Assembly: GCF_003044275.1 (NCBI RefSeq) | Contig: NZ_PZPL01000001.1 | Span: 3,720,001 to 3,784,000 of the forward strand | From: Rathayibacter caricis DSM 15933 | GTDB lineage: Bacteria; Actinomycetota; Actinomycetes; Actinomycetales; Microbacteriaceae | DNA: 64,000 bases | Direction: 5' to 3' | Part shown: piece by piece, positions 51,602 to 61,875 of the stretch | Layout of the letters: each line of letters begins with the position of its first letter | How positions within the stretch are numbered: position 1 is the first letter of the stretch | The notes under the pieces: generated by a model | Seen by the model: the letters and a program-made list of their open reading frames with translations, nothing else | What the model was told of the DNA's origin: nothing | Databases searched by the model: none | Made by a program: the position numbers and the translations under genes

Positions 51602-52735
51602 TCATGGGTGCACCCCGTCCGGGGTGGGCTGCTGTGCACGCCTCCTCGTGATCACTCCGAGCCCGACGAGCTCGTCGACCGCGGCATCGACGGCGGACCG
51701 CGGGTCCACTCCGTGGGGTGCCCCGCCGACGTCGGCGAGGACGGCGGCACTCAGGCGGTCGGCGGGGACGCCCTCGCCGATCCGCTGCCACAGGGCCGGA
51801 CCGATGCCCGAGAGGCGGACCAGGACGCCGCCGGAGAAGACGAGGACCTCGCCGTCCGGAGCGCGCAGCGCATCGTCGACGAGCGACAGCTCGAGGTCGT
51901 CCGACGCGGTGCCCGAGAGCGGGAGGGGGACGATCTCGTCCCAGATCGCAGGAGCCTGTCCGCCGAGGGTCGTGAACAGCTGCTCGACGAGCCCGAGGGC
52001 GTCGGCGGACTCGGAGTAGACGAGGCGCCGCACGCCGCCGAGTGAGCGGAGGGTCTCGACGAGGTGCACGATCGGGCGCGGCCGCGCCGAGAGGTAGGAG
52101 GTCTGCGGCACGAGGTCGTCGATCGCCTCGATCGGATCGACCGCCTCGAGGAACGGCTCAGCGACTCCGGGGCGGCGATCGAGGAGGACCACGCCCGCGA
52201 GCACGAGCGGCCCGCGTGGTGCGGGCCGGAGCCCGAGTGCCTCCGGGGCGAGCTGCGCCTTGGGTGCGGTGCCCGTCAGCGGCTTCACCGAGAGCGGCTT
52301 GGGGTACGGGAGCACGCGTCCGTCCTCGGCGACGCCGACCGTCTCGTCGCTCACGTAGCCGAATCGCGTGCCGAGCAGCCGGGCCATCGTCGTCTTGCCG
52401 GTTCCGGAGGCCGCGACGAAGGCCAGGACGCGGCCCGACTCGTCGGCGACTCCGCACGCGTGGAGCATCAGGAGGTCGTCGCGACGGACGCCGATCGCCT
52501 CCACGGTGAGCGTCGAGGTCAGCGACTCCTCGAGCTGGGCGACCGTTCCGGCGAGCACGCGCACGCCCTCGCCCTCGATGGTCGACGGGAGCACGTCCGC
52601 GAGGACGATCCGCTCCTCCCCCGTCGACGGGCGGTGGCACGCCGCCCAGCTGGAGGCGATCCGCTCGACGTCCTCCGGCGACAGCCCGCCGCCGAAGACG
52701 ACCCGGAATGGCACGTCGAGGACGGCGACGGTCAT
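51602..52735 (-). CDS. HprK-like serine kinase fused to a PqqD-like domain
   Basis: 377 residues from ATG 52735; a TTG at 52771 that overlaps the sugar transferase stop (TTGA) would add 12. Around residues 90-130 LLMLHACGVADESG is followed by the P-loop AASGTGKTT and YVSDETVGV, the His/P-loop/Asp layout of HPr kinase-like proteins. The last about 90 residues (VLVFSGGVLVRLSGIGPALWQRI, then DAAVDELVGLGVI) form a PqqD-like winged domain, normally a peptide chaperone in RiPP pathways. No RiPP precursor is seen nearby. In this cluster it may phosphorylate a polysaccharide-related protein. The function is inferred and not established. Confidence 0.75.
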   Translation of the reverse strand: MTVAVLDVPFRVVFGGGLSPEDVERIASSWAACHRPSTGEERIVLADVLPSTIEGEGVRVLAGTVAQLEESLTSTLTVEAIGVRRDDLLMLHACGVADESGRVLAFVAASGTGKTTMARLLGTRFGYVSDETVGVAEDGRVLPYPKPLSVKPLTGTAPKAQLAPEALGLRPAPRGPLVLAGVVLLDRRPGVAEPFLEAVDPIEAIDDLVPQTSYLSARPRPIVHLVETLRSLGGVRRLVYSESADALGLVEQLFTTLGGQAPAIWDEIVPLPLSGTASDDLELSLVDDALRAPDGEVLVFSGGVLVRLSGIGPALWQRIGEGVPADRLSAAVLADVGGAPHGVDPRSAVDAAVDELVGLGVITRRRAQQPTPDGVHP

Positions 52736-52767
52736 GTCGCGGAGGGCGACCTCCGCCTCGGACCCGA

Positions 52768-54255
52768 TCAATACGCGCCGTCGCGAGCGAGGACGGCGCG
52801 GGCCGTCTTGAACAGGATGATCAGGTCGCCCGTCATCGACCAGTTCTCGACGTAGTAGAGGTCGAGGCGGACGGTGTCCTCCCACGACAGGTTCGAGCGG
52901 CCGCTCACCTGCCACAGGCCCGTGATCCCCGGCTTCATCAGGAAGCGGCGGTGCACGTGGGCCTCGTACTGCTCGACCTCGCGGGCCAGCGGCGGGCGGG
53001 GGCCGATCAGCGACATGTCGCCGCGGAAGACGTTCAGGAACTGCGGCAGCTCGTCGAGGCTGAACCGGCGGAGGACCGTCCCGACCTTCGTGACGCGCGG
53101 GTCCTTCGCCATCTTGAAGAGGACGCTGTTGCCCTCGGCGCGCTGCTGGGCGGCGAGAGCGGCCAGGCGGGCCTCGGCGTCGACGACCATGGAGCGGAAC
53201 TTGAGCATCTCGAACGTCGCGCCGTTCAGCCCGATGCGCTCCTGACGGAACAGCACGGGCCCCGGGCTTGTGGTGCGCACGAGGATCGCCACGACGATGA
53301 GGACCGGAGCGCTGAGCAGGATCAGCGCGGTCGACGCGACGATGTCGAAGAGCCGCTTGGCGAAGCGCTGGCGCCCGTCGAAGCGAGGGGTCTCCACGTG
53401 GATGAGAGGCAGCCCCGCGACCGGGCGCGTGTGGATGCGCGGGCCGCCGATGTCGGTCAGGCTCGGCGCCACGACGAGGTGCTCGCGACCGGGCTCGAGC
53501 GTCCAGCTCAGCTCGCGGATCCGCTGCGGGGCCAGCTCGTCGGAGCTGGTCACCACGACCGTGTCGGCGCCGGTCGCGTCCATGACCGCTCGCACTCCGT
53601 CGATACCGGTGAAGGAGTGCACGGCCAGGCCGTCGAGCTCCGTCTCGCCGTGGAGCGCATCCGCTCCCCCGGGGGAGGTCGAGACGGCGCCGACCAGCTT
53701 GTAGCCCGCCTCGGTGCCGCGGCGCAGCTCGCGCGCGGTGTGGAGGACGCTCGCCCGAGAACCGAGCAGAACCACCTGGTTCGCGGAGCGCCCCTGCTTG
53801 CGCTCGCGGGTCAGCCAGGAGCGCCAGACCAGACGGCCCACGCAGATGAGGAGGATGCCGGCGGGGAGGGCGGTGATGATGTAGCCGCGCGCGAGCTGGA
53901 TCTGCAGGAGGTAGGCGACGATCGCGACGATGCCGAAGAGCCAGATCGTGGAGTCGACGATGCGGCGGTACTCGACGTACCCCGTTCCGATGATCCGGCG
54001 GTCGCGGGTGTCGAACACCTGCAGGGCCAGGAGCCAGGCGATCGAGAGCACGACCGAGACCACCGTGTAGTTGATGGTGAACGCGTCGGTCGTGCGGAAG
54101 CCGACCACGCCGGAGCCGAGATCGAGGTCGAACCAGAACAGCTGGGTGCCGAACACGGAGACGAGGATGGCGAGGACGTCGGTGGCGAGGAGCCGGCCGC
54201 GGTACTCCTGCTCCCAGGACGACCCGCGCTTCGGCGTGATGCCCTGCGCCGTCAT
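52768..54255 (-). CDS. Polyprenyl glycosylphosphotransferase (WbaP/CpsE-type sugar transferase)
   Basis: 495 residues from ATG 54255, chosen for the strong GGGGGG ribosome site; a GTG at 54315 is the alternative. Four N-terminal membrane helices lead to a CoA-binding/Rossmann-like domain (VVLLGSRASVLHTARELRRG). The C-terminal bacterial sugar transferase domain opens with RFAKRLFDIVASTALILLSAP and carries FRQERIGLNGATFEMLKFRSM, RFSLDELPQFLNVFRGDMSLIGPRP and KPGITGLWQVSGRS. It starts repeat-unit synthesis by moving a sugar phosphate onto undecaprenyl phosphate. It is the first gene of the polysaccharide module. Other glycosyltransferases must be elsewhere. Confidence 0.94.
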   Translation of the reverse strand: MTAQGITPKRGSSWEQEYRGRLLATDVLAILVSVFGTQLFWFDLDLGSGVVGFRTTDAFTINYTVVSVVLSIAWLLALQVFDTRDRRIIGTGYVEYRRIVDSTIWLFGIVAIVAYLLQIQLARGYIITALPAGILLICVGRLVWRSWLTRERKQGRSANQVVLLGSRASVLHTARELRRGTEAGYKLVGAVSTSPGGADALHGETELDGLAVHSFTGIDGVRAVMDATGADTVVVTSSDELAPQRIRELSWTLEPGREHLVVAPSLTDIGGPRIHTRPVAGLPLIHVETPRFDGRQRFAKRLFDIVASTALILLSAPVLIVVAILVRTTSPGPVLFRQERIGLNGATFEMLKFRSMVVDAEARLAALAAQQRAEGNSVLFKMAKDPRVTKVGTVLRRFSLDELPQFLNVFRGDMSLIGPRPPLAREVEQYEAHVHRRFLMKPGITGLWQVSGRSNLSWEDTVRLDLYYVENWSMTGDLIILFKTARAVLARDGAY

Positions 54256-54378
54256 CGATCCCCCCGATCTCTCCTCGTTCTTCGACACGCGTTCTTCCGT
54301 CTCCGGTGATGTCACGCCGCAAGGCTACCCACTAGTTCGTTTCGCGTGGGTGTCGCAGGCGTGAGGCGTTCTCGGCTA

Positions 54379-54987
54379 CTACCCGCGCAGACGCCCGCGG
54401 CTCTCCTGCAGATAGCAGGCTCCGCAGAGGGATTCGTACGTCACCAGGGCTCCGTCGATCGCCACCTGGTCGCCGTCGAAGACGAAGCGGCCGTCCACGA
54501 CGCGCCCGTTGAAGATCGCTTTGCGCCCGCACCGGCAGATCGTCTTGAGCTCTTCGAGGCTGTGCGCGATCTCGAGGAGCCGCCTGCTCCCGGGGAACGC
54601 GGCGGTGCGGAAGTCGGTCCGGATGCCGTAGGCCAGCACCGGGACGTTCTCGAGGATGGCGATGCGCAGCAGGTCATCGACGTGCGACTCGGGCAGGAAC
54701 TGGGCCTCGTCCACCAGTAGAGCGCTCACATCGCGCGCGGTCTCGGCCAGCACGCGCGCTCGGGCGGCGCCGAACACCGCGACCGGGTCCTCGTCCGGGC
54801 GGAACAGGATGTCCACCGGACGGGTGACGCCGAGCCGCGACACGATGAGCGCCTCGCCCTTGGTGTCGACCGCCGGCTTGGCCAGCAGGACCCGGTGACC
54901 GCGCTCCTCGTAGTTGTACGCGGCCTGCAGGAGCGACGTGCTCTTGCCGCTGTTCATCGCTCCGTAGCGGAAGTACAACTTCGCCAT
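54379..54987 (-). CDS. tdk: Thymidine kinase
   Basis: 202 residues from ATG 54987 with GAGGAGA upstream. Salvage enzyme making dTMP from thymidine. The P-loop is GAMNSGKST, the Walker B/catalytic segment LLVDEAQFL, with AYGIRTDFRTAAFPGS next. A zinc ribbon CRCG ... CGAC near the C-terminus and the YESLCGACY stretch match type II thymidine kinases. It is monocistronic or weakly linked to the response regulator gene 46 bases upstream. Confidence 0.95.
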   Translation of the reverse strand: MAKLYFRYGAMNSGKSTSLLQAAYNYEERGHRVLLAKPAVDTKGEALIVSRLGVTRPVDILFRPDEDPVAVFGAARARVLAETARDVSALLVDEAQFLPESHVDDLLRIAILENVPVLAYGIRTDFRTAAFPGSRRLLEIAHSLEELKTICRCGRKAIFNGRVVDGRFVFDGDQVAIDGALVTYESLCGACYLQESRGRLRG

Positions 54988-55033
54988 CAGGTCTCCTCGG
55001 GGCTCGTCGGCGGTCGGGCGCTCGAGAGGGCGC

Positions 55034-55738
55034 TCACTCCAGGAAGCCGTCCTCGGCGGCGCGGCGGATGAGCTCCGCACGGCGGCTCGCGGGACGGCCG
55101 ACCCTGGCGTACTTCTGGCGCACCCGGCGCAGATAGGTCTTCGCCGTCTCGAACTGCACGTTCATCTTGGCAGCGACCTCGGGGGTGCTCGATCCCGAGA
55201 CGTAGAGCCGGAGGGCCTCGAGCTCGCCCGCGCTCAGCCGCGGACGCTGCTGGGCGGCGACGCCGATCGGCAGCGGCCGCCACTGCGTCGCCGATCCTGC
55301 GGTGGAGCGCATGGCCATCGCGGACCGCGTGCTCTCCATCACCTCGCGCATCGGCTGCGCCTTGGTCAGGTGCCGGGCGGCTCCGGCGCGCAGGCTGCGC
55401 TCGCGGATCTCGTCGTCCTCGTGCTCCGAGAGGACGATGACGACGGCTCCTGCGGCGCGGCAGGTGCGGATGCGCGCCTCGATCGAGATCGGCTCGCGGA
55501 GCTCGAAGTCCATGATCACGACCTGCGTCGGGAACACGGTGCTCGTCACCAGCTCCATCCAGGTCCCTGCGCCGACGACGACCTCGAAGTCCGGCGCGTG
55601 CGCCGCGATCCAGCTGCTCATGCTGTCGAGGACGAGCTCGTGATCGTCCAGGATGCCGAGGCGCACGGGGCGGGGCGACTCGTCGTCGCCGCTGCGAGCG
55701 GAGGAGCCGGACGAGGGCTCACCGGAGCGGCTGACCAT
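55034..55738 (-). CDS. NarL/LuxR-type response regulator (orphan)
   Basis: 234 residues. After a Ser-rich start of about 24 residues the receiver domain begins (VRLGILDDHELVLDSM), with the acidic pair DD, the phospho-acceptor Asp in VVIMDFEL, the Ser of IVLSEHED and the Lys of LTKAQP, so it looks phosphorylatable. The LuxR-type output domain has LSAGELEALRLYVSGSSTPEVAAKMNVQFETAKTYLRRV. No histidine kinase gene is adjacent, so the partner is unknown. It lies between thymidine kinase and the radical SAM gene. Confidence 0.9.
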   Translation of the reverse strand: MVSRSGEPSSGSSARSGDDESPRPVRLGILDDHELVLDSMSSWIAAHAPDFEVVVGAGTWMELVTSTVFPTQVVIMDFELREPISIEARIRTCRAAGAVVIVLSEHEDDEIRERSLRAGAARHLTKAQPMREVMESTRSAMAMRSTAGSATQWRPLPIGVAAQQRPRLSAGELEALRLYVSGSSTPEVAAKMNVQFETAKTYLRRVRQKYARVGRPASRRAELIRRAAEDGFLE

Positions 55739-55788
55739 GGCCCGATCCTATCGGAGCACCGGAGCGCGGCTCCTGTGCCGGATGCACG

Positions 55789-56907
55789 TCAGAAGAGCGT
55801 CGGCTGGCCGACTCCGGGGAGCATCGCGGCACGATCGGGACCGAGTTCCTCGGCCAGGAGACCGCCGTGCTGGAGTGGGCGGCGATCCCCTCCGAGCACC
55901 CGCAGCGTGCCGAGCCCGGAGGAGAGCACCGACCCGGTGGCGGGATCCTCCCGCCCCTGCTCCAGACGGTGGGCGCGCATCAACGGGCGGATCCGCTCCG
56001 TCAGCCAGCGGCGGTACTCGACCGGCGCGTAGGCCGAGCGACCCGGGTAGAGCGAGCGGTAGCGGTCGAGCAGCTCGGGATGCTCCTGCGCGAGCCAGTG
56101 CAGGAACCACTCCTTCACCCCGGGCTTGAGATAGAGCGTCGAGTACAGGATCGACGTGGCGCCCGCCTCGGCGCAGGCGCGGAGCGAGGCGTCCAGGTGC
56201 GCCTTCGTGTCGGTGAGGAACGGCAGGATCGGCATGAGGAAGACGGAGCAGTCGAAGCCCGCCTCGCGGGCGGCGGTGACCGTGGCCAGTCGCGCCGCGG
56301 CGGTGGGGGCGCCTGGCTCGACGGAGCGCTGCAGCTCCTCGTCGTAGACCGCGATGGAGACGCCGAGGTCGACCGGGACGTGCTCCGCGGCCTCCTTCAG
56401 CAGCGGCAGATCCCGGCGGAGGAGCGTTCCCTTGGTGAGGATCGAGAGCGGGGTCCCCGAGGCGGCGAGCGCGGCGATGATGCCGGGCATCAGGCGGTAG
56501 CGCCCCTCCGCCCGCTGGTAGGGATCGGTGTTCGTGCCGAGTGCCACCGGGTGCCGCTCCCAGCTCGGCCGGGCGAGCTCGCGCGTGAGCACCTCGGCGA
56601 CGTTCACCTTCACGACGATCTGGGAGTCGAAATCGCGGCCGCCGTCGAACTCCAGGTATTCGTGGGTCGGCCGGGCGAAGCAGTAGGTGCAGGCGTGGGT
56701 GCACCCGCGCATCGGGTTGATGGTCCAGCCGAACGGCATCTTCGACGAGGTGTGCACCCTGTTGAGCGCCGACTTCGCGAGCACCTCGTAGAAGGTGATG
56801 CCGTCGAACTCGGGGGTGCGGGTCGTCCGCACCAGATCGGTCAGCCGCACGAGGCCCGGGAGCGCGCGGTCGTCGGCCGCGCCGATCGACTGCCCGCTCC
56901 ACCTCAT
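55789..56907 (-). CDS. Rv2578c family radical SAM protein
   Basis: 372 residues. The iron-sulfur motif is CTHACTYC (CxxxCxxC, near residue 70), preceded by GWTINPMRGC, which is diagnostic of the SplB-like Rv2578c family. Further family stretches are LGTNTDPYQRAEGRYRLMPGIIAAL, LTKGTLLRRD, FLMPILPFLTD and LYLKPGVKEWFL. These proteins resemble spore photoproduct lyase, a DNA-repair radical SAM enzyme, but their substrate is unproven. A LexA-type box lies 11 bases before the ATG, which suggests induction by DNA damage. Confidence 0.9.
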   Translation of the reverse strand: MRWSGQSIGAADDRALPGLVRLTDLVRTTRTPEFDGITFYEVLAKSALNRVHTSSKMPFGWTINPMRGCTHACTYCFARPTHEYLEFDGGRDFDSQIVVKVNVAEVLTRELARPSWERHPVALGTNTDPYQRAEGRYRLMPGIIAALAASGTPLSILTKGTLLRRDLPLLKEAAEHVPVDLGVSIAVYDEELQRSVEPGAPTAAARLATVTAAREAGFDCSVFLMPILPFLTDTKAHLDASLRACAEAGATSILYSTLYLKPGVKEWFLHWLAQEHPELLDRYRSLYPGRSAYAPVEYRRWLTERIRPLMRAHRLEQGREDPATGSVLSSGLGTLRVLGGDRRPLQHGGLLAEELGPDRAAMLPGVGQPTLF

Positions 56908-56917
56908 GGAGCAATTA

Positions 56918-56929
56918 GAACATACGTTC
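56918..56929 (-). promoter_or_regulatory. LexA/SOS box
   Basis: AGAACATACGTTCG matches the Gram-positive Cheo box CGAAC-RNRY-GTTYG except for its first base, with core GAAC-N4-GTTC at 56918-56929. On the minus strand it overlaps a -10-like TATGTT and is centred about 17 bases before the radical SAM start, a position fit for repression. Confidence 0.75.
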
Positions 56930-56961
56930 GAACGCCGTGCGCCGAACGGCGCTCGATCGGG

Positions 56962-58449
56962 TCAGACCGAGGCGCCGAGTGCGAGCGTCTCGGCGGTCGC
57001 CGCGACCGTGCGCTCGGCCGCCTCGGGAGCGTCGTTCAGCGTCGAGCCGTAGCTCGGGATGAGCGAGCGGATGCGCGGCTCCCAGCCCTTCAGCTCGTCA
57101 GGGAAGCAGCGCTTGAGCACGTCGAGCATGATCGGGACGGCGGTCGAGGCTCCGGGCGAGGCGCCGAGCAGGCCGGCGATGGTGCCCTCTCCCCCGGTGA
57201 TGACCTCGGTGCCGAACTGCAGCACTCCGCCCTTCTTCTCGTCCTTCTTCATCACCTGGACGCGCTGGCCGGCGGTGATCAGGTACCAGTCCTCGGAGCG
57301 GGCGGTGGGCAGGAACTCGCGCAGCGCCTTCATCTTCTTGCCGCGGCCGGCGACGACCTCGCCGAGGAGGTACTTCATCAGGTCGAAGTTGTCGCGCGCG
57401 ACCGCGAGCATCGGCCCGATGTTGTGCGGGCGGATCGAGAGCGGCAGGTCGAGCCACGATCCGCGCTTGAGGAACTTGGGCGTGAATCCGGCGTAGGGAC
57501 CGAAGAGGAGCGACGCCTCGCCGTCGACGACGCGCGTGTCGAGGTGCGGGACGGACATGGGCGGTGCGCCCACCGCGGCCTTGCCGTAGACCTTCGCCTG
57601 GTGGCGCGCCACGATCTCGGGGTTGTCGGTGCGGAGGAACTGACCCGAGATGGGGAAGCCGCCGAAGCCCTTGATCTCGGGGATGCCCGACTTCTGCAGC
57701 AGGTGCAGGGCGCCGCCTCCCGCGCCGACGAAGACGAAGCGGGCGAGCACGCGCTTGGGCGTGCTGCCGACGAGCTGCTTGAGGTCGAGCTGCCAGAGCC
57801 CGTCCTTGCGGCGGGTGATGTTCGTGACCTCGTGGCCCGTGTCGAGGGTTCCGCCGTTGCCGACGACGTGGTCGAAGAGCTGGTGGGTCAGAGCGCCGAA
57901 GTCGACGTCCGTTCCGGCGGGGATGCGCGTCGCCGCGTACGGGCCACCGCCGGCGGGGCGCTGCTCCATCAGCAGAGGGGCCCACTCGTGGATCGTCTTC
58001 ACGCTCTCGGTGAACTCCATGCCGGCGAAGAGCGGCTGGTCCTTCAGCGCCTCGTAGCGCTTGCGCAGGTACTCGACGTTGGCCTCGCCGTGCACGAAGG
58101 TCATGTGCGGAGCGGCGTTGATGAAGCTGGAGGGCTCGCGGATCGCACCCGCCTCGACCAGGCTCGCCCAGAACTGGCGCGAGATCTGGAACTGCTCGTT
58201 GATCTGGATCGCCTTGGCGGGGTCGACGGAGCCGTCGGCCGCCTCGGGCATGTAGTTCAGCTCGCAGAGGGCGGCGTGGCCCGTGCCCGCGTTGTTCCAC
58301 GGGTTCGAGGACTCCTGCGCGACGTCGCCGAGGCGCTCGTAGGCCGCGATCGTCCAGTCGGGCTGGAGCGTGGTCAGGAGGGCTCCGAGCGTGGCGCTCA
58401 TGATGCCCCCTCCGATGAGGGCGACGTCGACCGGTTCCGAGGAGTTCAC
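56962..58449 (-). CDS. mqo: Malate:quinone oxidoreductase
   Basis: 495 residues from GTG 58449, preferred because a TAAACT -10 lies 8 bases upstream and the family begins close to the FAD motif; an ATG at 58509 would add 20 residues. The peripheral membrane flavoprotein oxidises malate to oxaloacetate and passes electrons to quinone in the TCA cycle. Visible are VDVALIGGGIMSATLG (FAD), SNPWNNAGTGHAALCELNYMPE, GQFLRTDNPEIV and the C-terminal TEVITGGEGTIAGLLGASPGAS. The length and motifs match Mqo of corynebacteria and relatives. Confidence 0.95.
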   Translation of the reverse strand: MNSSEPVDVALIGGGIMSATLGALLTTLQPDWTIAAYERLGDVAQESSNPWNNAGTGHAALCELNYMPEAADGSVDPAKAIQINEQFQISRQFWASLVEAGAIREPSSFINAAPHMTFVHGEANVEYLRKRYEALKDQPLFAGMEFTESVKTIHEWAPLLMEQRPAGGGPYAATRIPAGTDVDFGALTHQLFDHVVGNGGTLDTGHEVTNITRRKDGLWQLDLKQLVGSTPKRVLARFVFVGAGGGALHLLQKSGIPEIKGFGGFPISGQFLRTDNPEIVARHQAKVYGKAAVGAPPMSVPHLDTRVVDGEASLLFGPYAGFTPKFLKRGSWLDLPLSIRPHNIGPMLAVARDNFDLMKYLLGEVVAGRGKKMKALREFLPTARSEDWYLITAGQRVQVMKKDEKKGGVLQFGTEVITGGEGTIAGLLGASPGASTAVPIMLDVLKRCFPDELKGWEPRIRSLIPSYGSTLNDAPEAAERTVAATAETLALGASV

Positions 58450-58457
58450 GAGAACCG

Positions 58458-58463
58458 AGTTTA
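58458..58463 (-). promoter_or_regulatory. -10 element for leaderless mqo
   Basis: TAAACT on the minus strand ends 8 bases before the GTG at 58449. It is the best -10 in the gap between asd and mqo, though no good -35 accompanies it. Its position decides the start chosen for mqo. Confidence 0.5.
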
Positions 58464-58594
58464 CCGTCGCGGAAGGGTCGGCAGCCCGGACGGGGGGCTG
58501 CACCGTCATCAAATTCGCGGCTTTTCGACGCGGAGGCGGGCGGCGCCGCGCGGAGTCGAGCGGTCGGCTCGGCTCGCGCGGCGCCGCTCCGGCG

Positions 58595-61094
<2,500 letters not shown>

Positions 61095-61208
61095 GTGCTG
61101 CTCCCGGGTCGGTGGCTGGTGGGCCGTCGCGACCCGACGAAGGAGTCTACCGGCGGGCGCATGCACGAGGGGCCATGTTTCGGGCCGGCGGGCTCGTCCC
61201 CTCCTATG

Positions 61209-61808
61209 TCAGTTCTCGACGAGTCGGCGGCCCTCGAAGGCGCGGCCGAGGGTGATCTCGTCGGCGTACTCGAGATCGCCGCCGACGGGCAGGCCGGAGG
61301 CGAGCCGGGTGATCCGGATGCCGAGCGTGCTGAGCATGCGCGAGAGGTAGGTCGCGGTCGCCTCGCCCTCGAGGTTCGGGTCGGTCGCGATGATGACCTC
61401 CTGCACCTCGCCGTCGGCGAGACGCTGCAGGAGCTGCCGGATGCGGAGCTGATCCGGGCCGATGCCGTCGATCGGGCTGATCGCTCCGCCGAGCACGTGG
61501 TACAGGCCGCGGAACTCGCGCGTGCGCTCGATGGCGGGGACGTCCTTCGCCTCCTCGACCACGCAGATGACCGTGCGGCTGCGACGCGGGTCGCGGCAGA
61601 TGCCGCAGGTCGCCTCCTCGGCCACGTTGCCGCAGATGTCGCAGAAGTGCACGCGGCCGCGCAGCTCGAGCAGGATCTCGGCGAGGCGGGTGACGTCGAA
61701 GGTCTCGGTCTGCAGGATGTGGAACGCGATGCGCTGGGCGGACTTCGGGCCGATGCCGGGGAGGCGGCCGAGCTCGTCGATCAGCTCCTGGACGATGCCT
61801 TCGTACAT
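61209..61808 (-). CDS. recR: Recombination mediator RecR
   Basis: 199 residues. It acts with RecO/RecF to load RecA at gaps. The N-terminal helix-hairpin-helix is [24 protein letters not shown]. The zinc finger is [16 protein letters not shown], and the Toprim domain has [16 protein letters not shown] and [19 protein letters not shown]. Its start lies 67 bases after the dnaX stop, the conserved dnaX-recR pairing. Confidence 0.95.
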   Translation of the reverse strand: MYEGIVQELIDELGRLPGIGPKSAQRIAFHILQTETFDVTRLAEILLELRGRVHFCDICGNVAEEATCGICRDPRRSRTVICVVEEAKDVPAIERTREFRGLYHVLGGAISPIDGIGPDQLRIRQLLQRLADGEVQEVIIATDPNLEGEATATYLSRMLSTLGIRITRLASGLPVGGDLEYADEITLGRAFEGRRLVEN

Positions 61809-61875
61809 GCGGTCGCCTCCTCTCTGTCGGGGCGGGCGGGGCGGGGGGAACGGGCGGGACGGGGCGGCGCGAGGA

